A stretch of 64,000 nt of DNA from an uncultured eubacterium 1-6 (GCA_903789595.1 CAIFEZ010000001.1:113165-177164); one strand, 5' to 3'. Counted from the first letter of the stretch, positions 24,939-34,193 are shown. Made by a program: numbers and translations. The notes: generated by a model from the letters alone, not told the origin.

Positions 24939-27572
24939 ATGGCTAGAAAATGGGTCTACCTGTTCAGCGAAGGCAATAAAGATATGCGTGAGCTGCTCGG
25001 TGGTAAGGGCGCTAACCTTGCTGAGATGACGAATCTGGGACTTCCGGTTCCGCAGGGATTTACCATTACTACAGAAGCTTGTACCCAGTACTATGAGGAC
25101 GGCCGTCAGATCAATGACGAGATCCTCGGACAGATCAGAGAGTACATGGGTAAGATGGAGGAGATCACCGGCAAGAAATTCGGTGATGTAGAGAATCCGC
25201 TGCTTGTATCCGTTCGTTCCGGTGCGCGCGCATCTATGCCGGGTATGATGGACACCATCCTGAACCTCGGCCTGAATGAGCAGGTCGTTGAGACAATGGC
25301 CAAAAAGTCCGGAAATCCTCGCTGGGCATGGGACTGCTACAGAAGATTCATCCAGATGTTCTCTGATGTAGTTATGGAAGTTCCGAAGAGCCTCTTTGAG
25401 AAGCTCATTGACAAGAAGAAAGCAGAAAAGGGCGTTAAGGACGATGTAGATCTGACAACAGAGGATCTGCAGGATCTTGTAAAGCAGTACAAGGTGCTTT
25501 ACAACGAGAAGATCGGCAAGGACTTCCCGACAGACGCTAAAGAGCAGCTGGTTGAGGCTGTAAAAGCCGTATTCCGTTCCTGGGACAACCCGCGTGCAAA
25601 CGTATATCGTCGTGACAACGATATCCCGTATTCCTGGGGAACCGCTGTTAACGTACAGATGATGGCATTCGGTAACATGGGACCGACCTCCGGTTCTGGT
25701 GTTGCATTCTCCCGTGATCCTGCAACCGGTGAGAACAAGTTCTACGCTGAGGTTCTGATGAACGCTCAGGGCGAGGACGTAGTTTCCGGTGCGCGTACAC
25801 CTATGAAGATCGATGAGATCAAGGTAAAACTGCCGAAGATCTACGATGAGCTGATCGCCATCTCCAACAAACTGGAAGATCACTACAGAGACATGCAGGA
25901 TATGGAGTTCACCATCGAGGATGGAAAGCTTTACATGCTGCAGTGCCGTAATGGCAAGAGAACCGCAAAGGCGGCTCTGAAGATCGCCTGCGACCTTGTT
26001 GCAGAAGGCAAGATTGACAAGAAGAAAGCAGTTCTTGACGTTGATCCGCGTAACCTGGATACCCTGCTTCACGGTTCCTTCTCCAAGTCCGTTGTAAAGA
26101 ACGCGACTCAGATCGGAAAGGGACTTCCGGCTGCTCCTGGCGCTGCCTGCGGTAAGATTGTCTTCACCGCTGAGGAAGCGAAGAACGCAGCTAAGGACGG
26201 AGAGAAGGTAGTTCTGGTACGTCTGGAGACTTCTCCGGAGGATATCGAGGGAATGAAGGCTGCTCAGGGTATTCTGACCGCCCGCGGCGGAATGACATCC
26301 CATGCGGCAGTAGTAGCACGTGGAATGGGCGCATGCTGCGTAGCAGGATGCTCTGATATCTCCTTCGCTGAGGATGGAAAGTCCTTCACACTTGGCGGAA
26401 AGACCTATCATGAGGGAGATGTGATTTCCTTCGACGGTTCCACCGGAAATATCTATGACGGCGCTCTTGAGGTTCAGGAAGGCGCAGTTGAGGATGAGGA
26501 CTTCGCAAAGCTGATGTCCTGGGCAGATGAGTTCAGAACCATGAAGGTTCGCACAAACGCTGATACTCCGACTGACGCAAAGAAGGCTCGTGAGCTCGGC
26601 GCTGAGGGAATCGGTCTGTGCCGTACAGAGCATATGTTCTTCGCAGGCAACAGAATCGATGCTATTCGTGAGATGATCGTTGCTGACAACAAAGAGGATC
26701 GTGAGAAAGCACTCGACAAGATCCTTCCGCTTCAGCAGGGAGACTTCGAGCAGCTCTTCGAGGCTATGGAGGGAGACCCGGTAACCATTCGTTTCCTGGA
26801 TCCGCCGCTTCATGAGTTCGTTCCGAAGACAGAAGAGGATATCAAGAAGGTTGCTGATGACACCGGAAAGACCGTAGATCAGGTTAAGGCTGTAATCGCC
26901 GGACTGGTTGAGGCAAACCCGATGATGGGTCATCGTGGATGCCGTCTGCCGATCACCTATCCGGAAATCGCGGTTATGCAGACAAAGGCTGTAATCCGCG
27001 CTGCCATCAAGGTTCAGAACGCTCATAAGGACTGGACCATTGAGCCGGAGATCGAGGTTCCGCTTGTTGGTATCGTGAAAGAGATGAAGTTCGTTAAGGA
27101 CATCATCGTTGAGACCGCTGATGCCGAGATCAAGGCTGCAGGATCTGACATGAAGTACAAGGTCGGCACCATGATCGAGATCCCGAGAGCTGCTCTTACT
27201 GCTGACGAGATCGCTAAGGAAGCTGAGTTCTTCTGCTTCGGTACTAACGATCTGACACAGATGACATTCGGCTTCTCCCGTGACGATGCTGGTAAGTTCC
27301 TTGAGTCTTACTATGACAACAAGATTCTTGAGAATGATCCGTTCGCTAAGCTTGATCAGGACGGCGTCGGCAAACTGATGAAGATGGCTGTTAAGCTTGG
27401 CCGTGAGACCAACCCGCAGCTTCCGATCGGTATCTGCGGCGAGCACGGCGGAGATCCGTCTTCCGTTGAGTTCTGCAACGAGATCGGTCTCGACTATGTA
27501 TCCTGCTCACCGTTCCGTGTACCGATTGCACGTCTTGCAGCAGCTCAGGCTGCCATCAAGCAGGCAAAGTAA
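24939..27572 (+). CDS. ppdK: Pyruvate, phosphate dikinase
   Basis: Interconverts pyruvate, ATP and phosphate with phosphoenolpyruvate, AMP and pyrophosphate; many anaerobes use it for PPi-linked glycolysis. The 877 residues give the full enzyme: an N-terminal ATP-grasp domain (GGKGANLAEMT; SVRSGARASMPGMMDT), the phosphohistidine domain (GGMTSHAAVVARGMG) near residue 455, and the C-terminal PEP barrel (GLCRTEHMFF, GHRGCRLPITYPE, GTNDLTQMTFGFSRDD). AGGAGG precedes the ATG. Codon bias matches gap, indicating strong expression. Confidence 0.97.
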   Translation: MARKWVYLFSEGNKDMRELLGGKGANLAEMTNLGLPVPQGFTITTEACTQYYEDGRQINDEILGQIREYMGKMEEITGKKFGDVENPLLVSVRSGARASMPGMMDTILNLGLNEQVVETMAKKSGNPRWAWDCYRRFIQMFSDVVMEVPKSLFEKLIDKKKAEKGVKDDVDLTTEDLQDLVKQYKVLYNEKIGKDFPTDAKEQLVEAVKAVFRSWDNPRANVYRRDNDIPYSWGTAVNVQMMAFGNMGPTSGSGVAFSRDPATGENKFYAEVLMNAQGEDVVSGARTPMKIDEIKVKLPKIYDELIAISNKLEDHYRDMQDMEFTIEDGKLYMLQCRNGKRTAKAALKIACDLVAEGKIDKKKAVLDVDPRNLDTLLHGSFSKSVVKNATQIGKGLPAAPGAACGKIVFTAEEAKNAAKDGEKVVLVRLETSPEDIEGMKAAQGILTARGGMTSHAAVVARGMGACCVAGCSDISFAEDGKSFTLGGKTYHEGDVISFDGSTGNIYDGALEVQEGAVEDEDFAKLMSWADEFRTMKVRTNADTPTDAKKARELGAEGIGLCRTEHMFFAGNRIDAIREMIVADNKEDREKALDKILPLQQGDFEQLFEAMEGDPVTIRFLDPPLHEFVPKTEEDIKKVADDTGKTVDQVKAVIAGLVEANPMMGHRGCRLPITYPEIAVMQTKAVIRAAIKVQNAHKDWTIEPEIEVPLVGIVKEMKFVKDIIVETADAEIKAAGSDMKYKVGTMIEIPRAALTADEIAKEAEFFCFGTNDLTQMTFGFSRDDAGKFLESYYDNKILENDPFAKLDQDGVGKLMKMAVKLGRETNPQLPIGICGEHGGDPSSVEFCNEIGLDYVSCSPFRVPIARLAAAQAAIKQAK

Positions 27573-27709
27573 TTCGGCCCTGATACGGATCAGCCCTGAA
27601 TCCGGAGATCACTCCGGATCAGAGGCGATGAACATCACTGGATAATCAAATAATCCGAATATCTGCGAAGAAAGACATTCAAGCAAGATATTCATAGCGT
27701 CCAAAAGCA

Positions 27710-27746
27710 GGGGCTGCTGTATCAACATGATACAGCAGCCCCTTTT
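27710..27746 (+). terminator. Terminator of ppdK
   Basis: A perfect 15-bp stem (27710-27724 with 27728-27742, GGGGCTGCTGTATCA) has a three-base loop and is followed by TTTT. A second small GTGCGCC/GGCGCAC hairpin follows at 27747-27765. Confidence 0.9.
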
Positions 27747-27771
27747 GTGCGCCAGTCGGGCGCACAAAAAA

Positions 27772-27807
27772 TCCCTGTAAGCCTTGTAGATTCAAGGTTT
27801 ACAGGGA
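27772..27807 (-). terminator. Terminator of guaA
   Basis: TCCCTGTAAGCCTTG pairs with CAAGGTTTACAGGGA. On the minus strand the stem is followed by a run of six U residues, ten bases after the guaA stop. Confidence 0.85.
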
Positions 27808-27816
27808 TACGTGCGA

Positions 27817-29373
27817 TTATTCGAGCTCAATTGTCCCCGGCGGTTTCGAGGTGATGTCATAGAATACTCTGTTGACGTGGTTCACTTCGTTCACGATCCG
27901 GTTCGTTACCCTCTTCAATACCTCATATGGGATTTCCACAGCATCGGCCGTCATGAAATCAACGGTGCTTACGGCGCGGAGAGCAATGGCATAGTCGTAT
28001 GTCCTCTCATCACCCATGACGCCGACGGACCGCATATTGGTCAGTGCAGCGAAATATTGACTGGCAACCTTATTCATTCCGGCCTTATCCATTTCTTCTC
28101 GGTAGATCGCGTCAGCTTCCTGAACAATTTTAACCTTCTCAGGCGTCACTTCCCCGATGATACGAATGCCTAATCCCGGTCCGGGGAAGGGCTGTCTCAT
28201 GACCAGCTCCTCCGGAATTCCGAGGTGGAGACCGACCTTTCGAACTTCATCCTTGAAGAGGTCACGAAGGGGCTCCACGATTTCCTTAAAATCAACATAT
28301 TCAGGCAGCCCGCCGACGTTGTGATGAGATTTGATCGTAGCGGACTCACCGCCCAGTCCGGATTCTACAACGTCCGGATAGATGGTTCCCTGAACAAGGT
28401 AATCCACTTTTCCGATCTTCTTTGCCTCAGCCTCAAAGACACGGATAAAATCTTCACCGATGATCTTTCTCTTCTTCTCGGGCTCTGTCAGACCCTTCAA
28501 ATCTGCAAAGAAACGCTCTCCGGCATTCACGCGGACAAAGTTCAGATCATACGGACCGTCCGGGCCGAATACCTTCGAGACAAGGTCGCCCTCATCCTTT
28601 CGGAGCAGACCGTGATCCACAAATACGCAGGTAAGGTTTTTGCCGATTGCCTTAGACAGAAGAACGGCTGCCACAGAGGAGTCCACTCCGCCGGACAGGC
28701 CGCAGAGAACCTTGCCGTCGCCGATTTTCTCGCGAAGCTCGCGGATCGTCTTCTCCGCAAAATCGTCCATTCTCCAGGTACCCTTGCAGCCGCATACATT
28801 CCATACGAAGTTGCGAAGCATTTCCTTGCCGAACTGGCTGTGAAGGACCTCCGGATGGTATTGAAATGCATATAAGTTCTTCGAGGTATTCTGAACCGCC
28901 GCGTACGGGCAGTTTGCGGTATGTGCGATCACTTCAAAACCGTCGGCGATCTGTGTGATGTAGTCATTGTGACTCATCCAGACAATACTCTTCTCCGGAA
29001 CTCCGGCGAATACCGCGGAATCCGGCCTGTCGATAATCAGTTCGGTCTTTCCGTATTCCCTTTCCGGTGCCTTCTGTACATCGCCGCCCAGGACATACAT
29101 CATGAGCTGTGCTCCGTAGCAAAGACCGAGAATCGGAATACCCATCTCAAAGAGTTCCTTCGATGCCGTAGCGGCACCCTTCTCATATACGCTGTTCGGG
29201 CCACCGGTAAGAATGATGCCCTTCGGATTCATCGCTCTGATCTGGTCCAGCGGCGTGCGGTAGGAATAAATTTCACAGTACACATTGCTCTCACGCACCC
29301 GCCGCGCGACAAGCTGATTGTACTGACCGCCAAAGTCAATGACGATTACTTTCTCCTGATCTGCCTGTGCCAT
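27817..29373 (-). CDS. guaA: GMP synthase (glutamine-hydrolysing)
   Basis: Converts XMP to GMP using glutamine and ATP. The 518 residues contain a class I glutaminase ([11 protein letters not shown] with the catalytic Cys; YHPEVLHSQ with His and Glu), an ATP pyrophosphatase ([18 protein letters not shown]), and the dimerisation domain ending GTIELE. AAGGAG lies before ATG 29373. The promoter at 29520-29548 gives a leader of about 140 bases; I looked for a purine riboswitch there and did not find the conserved GTTTCTACC-type core. Confidence 0.96.
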   Translation of the reverse strand: MAQADQEKVIVIDFGGQYNQLVARRVRESNVYCEIYSYRTPLDQIRAMNPKGIILTGGPNSVYEKGAATASKELFEMGIPILGLCYGAQLMMYVLGGDVQKAPEREYGKTELIIDRPDSAVFAGVPEKSIVWMSHNDYITQIADGFEVIAHTANCPYAAVQNTSKNLYAFQYHPEVLHSQFGKEMLRNFVWNVCGCKGTWRMDDFAEKTIRELREKIGDGKVLCGLSGGVDSSVAAVLLSKAIGKNLTCVFVDHGLLRKDEGDLVSKVFGPDGPYDLNFVRVNAGERFFADLKGLTEPEKKRKIIGEDFIRVFEAEAKKIGKVDYLVQGTIYPDVVESGLGGESATIKSHHNVGGLPEYVDFKEIVEPLRDLFKDEVRKVGLHLGIPEELVMRQPFPGPGLGIRIIGEVTPEKVKIVQEADAIYREEMDKAGMNKVASQYFAALTNMRSVGVMGDERTYDYAIALRAVSTVDFMTADAVEIPYEVLKRVTNRIVNEVNHVNRVFYDITSKPPGTIELE

Positions 29374-29519
29374 CCAAAATTCTCCTTATACCAAAATACA
29401 TAAGTCATCGATATGTAAGATGCCATTCATATACATATGCTGCACGTACAGTGCCGTAAATACAAGAAAACGATACGGCGGATCTCATTGAACAATATAT
29501 CAAATGTCTGTACCTGACA

Positions 29520-29548
29520 ATTATACCCCCGATATAATCTTCTGTCAT
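29520..29548 (-). promoter_or_regulatory. Promoter of guaA
   Basis: On the minus strand ATGACA (29548-29543) and TATAAT (29525-29520) are 17 bases apart. The leader contains a small GCCGTA/TACGGC hairpin but no known riboswitch. Confidence 0.65.
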
Positions 29549-29667
29549 TATCGAATTTCCATGAGATCCTTTCGAACTTCCATCAGCTTCTTTTGCTTTT
29601 TAAACATAGTGTGTAGATGCATTGTCATAGCCAGCAGGTGCATCATCATCAAAATTATGTACTTCAA
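29548..29667 (-). CDS. Candidate 33-39-residue Met-rich small protein
   Basis: An open frame starting at TTG 29667 (39 residues) or at the ATG triplet at 29649 (33 residues), with a hydrophobic Met/His/Leu-rich first half (ILMMMHLLAMTMHLH) and a charged tail (KKQKKLMEVRKDLMEIR). That layout resembles tiny membrane peptides. The ribosome site is poor and it overlaps the guaA -35 region. No family is recognised. Confidence 0.2.
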   Translation of the reverse strand: MKYIILMMMHLLAMTMHLHTMFKKQKKLMEVRKDLMEIR

Positions 29668-29949
29668 TTTTGACCAATCTTGGCAATTATTGATATTGTC
29701 AAAAACCGGATTTGTTTTCTATTGTATGTGACTTCCTTAATGGGATCAATGAGTTCAAGATTTATATTTTCGTGAAAGCTGTTGCTGATTGTGAACGATG
29801 ATCAGTACCCTCAGAGAAGAGCAAATCTATGTGGGTCATTGAAGGTGCGGAACCAGTGTATCCGTCATTTAGAAGCTGAATGCATCTCTGATTCGAAATG
29901 TGAACGTCATTCAGGTGGGATGGAATATTAGGGTGAAGTAATAGCTGAC

Positions 29950-29977
29950 TTGACAAAATCTGAAAATTTAGTAAGAT
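29950..29977 (+). promoter_or_regulatory. Promoter of candidate antitoxin RNA
   Basis: TTGACA at 29950-29955 and TAAGAT at 29972-29977 are 16 bases apart. It reads towards the bidirectional terminator at 30028-30068 and away from no gene, suggesting a short untranslated transcript. Confidence 0.65.
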
Positions 29978-29983
29978 AAAAAT

Positions 29984-30068
29984 ATAAAAGGGCGCCGCCG
30001 ATAGACGGTCGATCCTCGAAATAGGTTAAAAAATAGCCGTATTCCTTGGTCGGGGGCGGCTATTTTTT
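29984..30068 (+). ncRNA. Candidate antitoxin RNA of a type I toxin-antitoxin locus
   Basis: A transcript of about 85 bases is predicted from the promoter at 29950 to the terminator at 30068. It contains no plausible ORF. Its 5' part (GCCGCC, then GACGGTCGATCCTC) could pair with the toxin leader, which carries TAGGCGGT and a similar ACGGT...CCTCC stretch. Its 3' end overlaps the toxin stop region. The layout follows the convergent RNA I/RNA II design of par/fst; function is inferred. Confidence 0.5.
30028..30068. terminator. Bidirectional terminator shared by toxin mRNA and antitoxin RNA
   Basis: AAAAAATAGCCG (30028-30039) and CGGCTATTTTTT (30057-30068) form a perfect 12-bp stem around a 17-base loop, with A and T runs on both sides. 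The toxin stop codon (TAG, 30062-30060) lies within the stem. Confidence 0.85.
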
Positions 30069-30155
30069 ATGCTTGAAATATCGCTCAATTGCGATTCCAA
30101 TTCCAATACATGTAAAAGTGTATTTGATGAGAGTCATCAAATCTATTACATTCAT
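30060..30155 (-). CDS. Candidate type I toxin, 31-residue membrane peptide
   Basis: A 31-residue peptide with a hydrophobic middle (LIKYTFTCIGIGIAI) and a basic tail ending RYFKHKK, the usual layout of Fst/TxpA-type toxins. The ATG at 30155 is preceded by GGAGGG with 6-base spacing; an ATG two codons earlier abuts the site and is unlikely. Upstream CCCTCC can pair with GGAGGG and mask it. A leader frame of 12 codons (30208-30170) ends just before the site. No sequence family is assigned; the call rests on size, layout and signals. Confidence 0.55.
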   Translation of the reverse strand: MNVIDLMTLIKYTFTCIGIGIAIERYFKHKK

Positions 30156-30272
30156 GGGCATCCCTCCATTCATAAAGTCAGGAGGGTGACATAAATGCCC
30201 TCCTGCATAAGGAGGACTAACCGCCTACCGTTTCTGGCAGCACCCTGGTTATGCTTTCACAGAACCTTTCCC

Positions 30273-30301
30273 ACTATAACAAAAAATCAAATAATCAGCA
30301 A
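30273..30301 (-). promoter_or_regulatory. Promoter of candidate toxin mRNA
   Basis: On the minus strand TTGCTG (30301-30296) and TATAGT (30278-30273) are 17 bases apart, predicting a long structured leader of about 110 bases before the toxin ATG. Confidence 0.55.
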
Positions 30302-30525
30302 CACGAATCCTCAGAGAAGAAAAGATCTCTGGGATCATTATTGCCTTCGTCATTCACCGTTATCGGATAGACAACCTTCATAAATGAGACAGTGGCACCG
30401 TTAAGCAGAACCTGAAAATCCTGTTAGATCACTGTCTTCCCCAATCAAAATCCCCATGTTATTATTATAAGTAGAAAATACCAACGACCGTGCGTATAAG
30501 TGTATGAATGAAGGAGGATGATCTT

Positions 30526-30831
30526 ATGATTAAAGTTTATGGAATGCCAAGCTGTCCGGATTGCAATTTTGTGGAAACGCAGATAAAGGGTAATGCGGAT
30601 TATCAATTTATTGATATCGGAGCTCATGTGCGGAACATGAAGGAATTCACAAAACTACGTGATTCAAATGCTGCCTTTGATGATGTCCGTGGAACAGGGT
30701 CGATCGGGATTCCTTGTTTTGTCCTGGAAGACGGAACGGTGACAAGGAAGCCGGAAGATGCCGGTCTCAAGAGCAAAAAGGAAGAAAAGGAAGCGGGATC
30801 TGCCTGCAGAATTGATGGGACAGGCTGTTGA
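30526..30831 (+). CDS. Glutaredoxin-related thioredoxin-fold protein
   Basis: A 101-residue thioredoxin-fold protein of the glutaredoxin-related type. The redox motif PSCPDC is at residues 8-13, a TGSIGIPCFVLEDG segment supplies the cis-Pro region, and the tail ends with a second Cys pair (CRIDGTGC). AAGGAGG lies 8 bases before ATG 30526. It probably reduces disulfides or handles thiols in the cytosol, but no partner gene is adjacent. A terminator follows at 30884. Confidence 0.8.
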   Translation: MIKVYGMPSCPDCNFVETQIKGNADYQFIDIGAHVRNMKEFTKLRDSNAAFDDVRGTGSIGIPCFVLEDGTVTRKPEDAGLKSKKEEKEAGSACRIDGTGC

Positions 30832-30883
30832 TGATTGATTGGGTTCGTGCAGGACAGAATCATCGAGAACGATAAAAGGTGAG

Positions 30884-30917
30884 AGCATCTGGTGTAGCGA
30901 TACAGCAGGTGCTTTTT
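30884..30917 (+). terminator. Terminator downstream of the glutaredoxin-like gene
   Basis: AGCATCTG (30884-30891) pairs with CAGGTGCT (30906-30913, one wobble) and leads into TTTTT. The remaining gap to 31161 contains a consensus TATAAT at 31098-31103 without a clear -35 box. Confidence 0.6.
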
Positions 30918-31161
30918 GGTTGTGCAGGAAAAGAACAGGTGATAAAACCGGCTCTTCAAAGTGAGTGTGATAGGACATTTCTGATAGCTCGTCCGCTAAA
31001 AAACGAGGAGGATTCAGAAAAGGCTTAAGTAAGAAGAGAAAAGAAGGTTCGAAAAGACATGTTATAAAAAAATGTGGTATTGATTTTTTTTCAGGGGTAT
31101 AATCAACTATGTTAAACACTGCTTTTGGACAGGGAATTTTCATAAGGAAAAGGCAAGAAAC

Positions 31162-32784
31162 GTGGAGAGGAATCTGAAATCATCGGAACGGAAGGCTTAT
31201 ATTGTCTCTCATCTGGAGGAGGCATTGGACAAAGGGTGGGTTATTCCTTATTATCAGCCGATTGTCCGAACCATTACGAACAGCATTGCCGGGGCGGAGG
31301 CGCTGGCACGGTGGATCGATCCGAATTATGGGTGCATTATGCCGGATACCTTTGTACCTGCGCTGGAAGAGAAGGGGCTGATCTACAAGCTGGATTGCTT
31401 CATGCTGAGGGAGGCGGTTCGGTTGCAGCGGGAACGTATGGATGCCGGACTGCCGGTCGGACCGATTTCAGTGAATCTGTCACGGCAGGATTTCGACAAT
31501 ATGGACATGGTCTCCTATGCGGGAGAGATCACGGACAAGTATGGCGTTTCGAGAGAATTGATTGAGCTGGAGTTGACCGAAAGTCTGCTGGTGCGCGATA
31601 AGGAAGAGATGACGCGGGTCGTGAAAGAACTGCGCCGCGCTGGCTTTTCCGTCTGGATGGATGATTTTGGAAGCGGCTATTCTTCACTGATTTTTATGAA
31701 TGATTATACTCTCGACCTGATTAAGCTCGATATGGGATTTTTGAAGTCCTTTACGCGTACTTCGATGGAAATCATGCGCAGTGCAGTCAATATGGCAAAA
31801 AATCTCGGTATTCGCACGTTGGCGGAAGGCGTGGAGACGGAGGAGCATGTTCGCTTTCTCAGAGAAATTGGCTGCGATATGATGCAGGGATATTATTTTT
31901 CAAAGCCTCTCTCCGGTGAGAAGATGGAGGAGTATCTTCTGAATATGGGGATGCCGGCCGAGACGATTGAATGGAAAAGCTTTTATGATCAGGCGGATGC
32001 TTTTGTGATTAATAATGAAATTCCCCGTGCAATCATGGAGTATGACATGGCAGAGGACCAGATTCATTATCTTTTCATCAATGCGAATGAAAGGGAACAG
32101 CTTCGCAGTATTGGTCGGGCACACAGGGAGGATTCGGAATTTGTCTTTAATGTCCGGAACAACCCTCTCCACGTAAAGTTGCTGGAATTCTACAATCATG
32201 TGATACAATCCGGAGAAAACGTAACGATGTATATCTCGGACAATTCCTGTTTTGTCCGAATGGATGGGAAGCTGATTGCAAAGCAGGAGAACCGGTGCAT
32301 TTTTCTGTTCTCCATGATAAATGTGACAAAGGATCGGACCCAGAAGATCGGAGATGTGCTCAGTAAGTCGCTGTCTGATATTGTGCTTCTGTTTGATGAT
32401 GTTCATGTGCTGAATCCTGAATTGGATACTGCGGATAATCTGATCAATAATTTCGGCATTGAGGGCGGTTTCCGAGACCATGATCCGCTCCGGGAAGGCC
32501 TGCGGCGATTTTGCAAGCATTCGATTTATCCGGAGGATCGGGAACGTTACTGGGCATTTGCGAATCCGGATACGATGATTGAACGCATTTTGCAGACTTC
32601 AGATGGGGTGGAGCGCGACTATTTCCGTGTACTCCTGCCGACGGATGACGGGAAGGAGAAATATGTCTGGAAGGAGTTCAATCTTTTGCTGATTCCGGGC
32701 TCGGAGAATCAGAAGGTATTATCCTGCATCAAAAACTCGGGACCTACGGGCTGTATGCCATGTGGGAAAAGTGGGATAGGGTAA
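31162..32784 (+). CDS. EAL-domain cyclic di-GMP phosphodiesterase
   Basis: A 540-residue cytosolic protein. The EAL domain covers residues 10-255: AEALARWID (EAL motif), ISVNLSRQDF, ELELTESLL, DDFGSGYSSLIFM, IKLDMGFL, AEGVETEEH and MQGYYFSKPL, so all main metal and catalytic positions look intact. Residues 270-520 are a less familiar region with PAS-like features that may sense a signal. Translation starts at GTG 31162 after AAGGAAAAGG. It hydrolyses c-di-GMP to pGpG by family knowledge. The IS element lies 51 bases downstream. Confidence 0.88.
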   Translation: MERNLKSSERKAYIVSHLEEALDKGWVIPYYQPIVRTITNSIAGAEALARWIDPNYGCIMPDTFVPALEEKGLIYKLDCFMLREAVRLQRERMDAGLPVGPISVNLSRQDFDNMDMVSYAGEITDKYGVSRELIELELTESLLVRDKEEMTRVVKELRRAGFSVWMDDFGSGYSSLIFMNDYTLDLIKLDMGFLKSFTRTSMEIMRSAVNMAKNLGIRTLAEGVETEEHVRFLREIGCDMMQGYYFSKPLSGEKMEEYLLNMGMPAETIEWKSFYDQADAFVINNEIPRAIMEYDMAEDQIHYLFINANEREQLRSIGRAHREDSEFVFNVRNNPLHVKLLEFYNHVIQSGENVTMYISDNSCFVRMDGKLIAKQENRCIFLFSMINVTKDRTQKIGDVLSKSLSDIVLLFDDVHVLNPELDTADNLINNFGIEGGFRDHDPLREGLRRFCKHSIYPEDRERYWAFANPDTMIERILQTSDGVERDYFRVLLPTDDGKEKYVWKEFNLLLIPGSENQKVLSCIKNSGPTGCMPCGKSGIG

Positions 32785-32929
32785 ATGGAATTTTATCAAC
32801 ACGTTCATAGGCTTCGAACTTGTACTTACATTATAATGGGTCAGTTGTCAAGACAGAAATCTGAGCTTATTATAATGAATCGATAGCTATAGTGAAGGGG
32901 GATGTGGATACCCCCAGGTTGCTTGTTGA

Positions 32930-33805
32930 TCAGGCTGCTTCTCGAGCTGCTTCATACAGGAGCACCGGATAGTAGACGGTAGCAGGCGGAACATTCCCGA
33001 TAGCAGAATGGCATCGTTCAAAATTGTAGTTATAGATATACCTACTGATCGCCGCCCGAGCCTCCTTGATGTTGTTCCACTCTGTCAGATAAGCCTCTTC
33101 GTACTTGAAGGACCGGAACCAGCGTTCAATCTTGATATTATCTGCCCAGCGGCTCTTGCCGTCCATACTCTGACGGATATTATTCCCTTTCAGGAAATTC
33201 TTGTACTCCTGACTGGTGAACTGACATCCCTGATCTGAATTCAGGATTTCCGGCTTTGCTACACGGAATGCTTTTTCGCAAGCCACGATACAAGCTCTGG
33301 TGTCGAGGGTATCATCGAGCTCCCATCCAACAATGCAACGACTGTACCAGTCGATAATGGCTGTCAGATACAAGAATCCGTGTTTCAGCTTGATGTAGGT
33401 TATATCAATAGACCACGCCTGATTTGGTCTTACAATCTCCGCATTGCGAAGAAGATAGGGCACAACAGCCGCTCTTTGCAGGCACTTTGAGAGGTTTGGC
33501 TTCGGATAGATCGGATCTATCGCCATTTCTGTCATCCAGTGTCTGGCCTTTTTCCGGCCAATCCGATATCCGCGCTGCTTCAGCTGTGCAGACATCTGGC
33601 GAGCTCCCCAAGTGGGGTTATCTGTGTGAAGGCGGTCAATAATGCCCTTGCACTCCAATTCAGTATCCGATGTAGGACGGCCGGCGTAGTAGATGCTTGT
33701 TCGGTTGATACTACATAGATCAGCCGCTGTGCGGATAGGAATTTCCGGTTTCTCAGTCTTCGAAAGGAGGCTTCGGACTATATTTACTCTCGTAGTCAGG
33801 TCCAA
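32930..33805 (-). CDS. IS3-family transposase OrfB (DDE integrase domain)
   Basis: The 291-residue catalytic part of the transposase. An N-terminal HTH_21-like region (CSINRTSIYY; WGARQMSAQLKQRGY) precedes the rve/DDE core: SIDITYIKL with the first Asp, LNSDQGCQFTS with the second, and DNIKIERWFRSFK with the Glu. The frame begins with a TGA upstream of an A9 run and could start at TTG 33805. It is in the +1 frame relative to orfA, so the usual -1 ribosomal shift would not join them. Confidence 0.9.
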   Translation of the reverse strand: MDLTTRVNIVRSLLSKTEKPEIPIRTAADLCSINRTSIYYAGRPTSDTELECKGIIDRLHTDNPTWGARQMSAQLKQRGYRIGRKKARHWMTEMAIDPIYPKPNLSKCLQRAAVVPYLLRNAEIVRPNQAWSIDITYIKLKHGFLYLTAIIDWYSRCIVGWELDDTLDTRACIVACEKAFRVAKPEILNSDQGCQFTSQEYKNFLKGNNIRQSMDGKSRWADNIKIERWFRSFKYEEAYLTEWNNIKEARAAISRYIYNYNFERCHSAIGNVPPATVYYPVLLYEAAREAA

Positions 33806-34103
33806 GGACTTCTTCAGATTTTTTTTTCAACCAGTCCACCTGCATGGTGAGCTGGCCAACTTTCTTGGCATAAGCTGCTTTCTCCTTCCGTTCTTCGCTG
33901 AGCTTCTCTTTGAGATTCTCCTCTCGGGATTCATCGAAGACAATGGATGCTTTTTCCAAGAATTCTTTCTTCCAATTTCGAAGGAGATTGGGTTGAATGT
34001 CGTGCTCTGTGGCGATAACATTCAGTTCCTTTTCGCCCTTCAGGACTTCCAGAACAAGGTCGGTTTTGAATTTAGCTGTGAAATTTCTTCTTGTACGAGA
34101 CAT
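33753..34103 (-). CDS. IS3-family transposase OrfA (helix-turn-helix)
   Basis: A 116-residue DNA-binding subunit: MSRTRRNFTAKFKTDLVLE is the HTH_Tnp_1 start, NLLRNWKKEFLE follows, and a coiled-coil or leucine-zipper stretch (LKEKLSEERKEKAAYAKKV) precedes QVDWLKKKSEE. It overlaps orfB by about 50 bases and reads through an A9 run at 33827-33819, a possible slippage site. Confidence 0.88.
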   Translation of the reverse strand: MSRTRRNFTAKFKTDLVLEVLKGEKELNVIATEHDIQPNLLRNWKKEFLEKASIVFDESREENLKEKLSEERKEKAAYAKKVGQLTMQVDWLKKKSEEVLGPDYESKYSPKPPFED

Positions 34104-34193
34104 GATATGAATCCTCCATGTTGGTTATTTCTAGCATACCAGATTCATTAAAAACTGTCTCTCAAAAGTGTCTTCAATTATGGAACCATTATA

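Larger units (their letters stand above)
32836..34188 (-). mobile_element. IS3-family insertion sequence
   Basis: An element of about 1353 bp containing orfA and orfB on the minus strand. The ends read TGGGTCAG at the left and, inverted, TGGTTCCA at the right, with the TG...CA termini of IS3 elements. The pentamer TTATA occurs immediately outside both ends (32831-32835 and 34189-34193) and is a likely target duplication. It inserted between the EAL gene and an uncharacterised minus-strand frame at 34194-34409. Confidence 0.85.

Noticed and set aside
24921-27446. An 841-codon open frame antisense to ppdK
   Set aside because: It mirrors the strongly biased codons of ppdK (few stops arise on the opposite strand), has no ribosome site and no protein-like domain. 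The sense gene is certain.
29374-29515. A purine riboswitch in the guaA leader
   Set aside because: The promoter leaves a leader of suitable length, but the conserved junction and loop sequences were not found on the minus strand.
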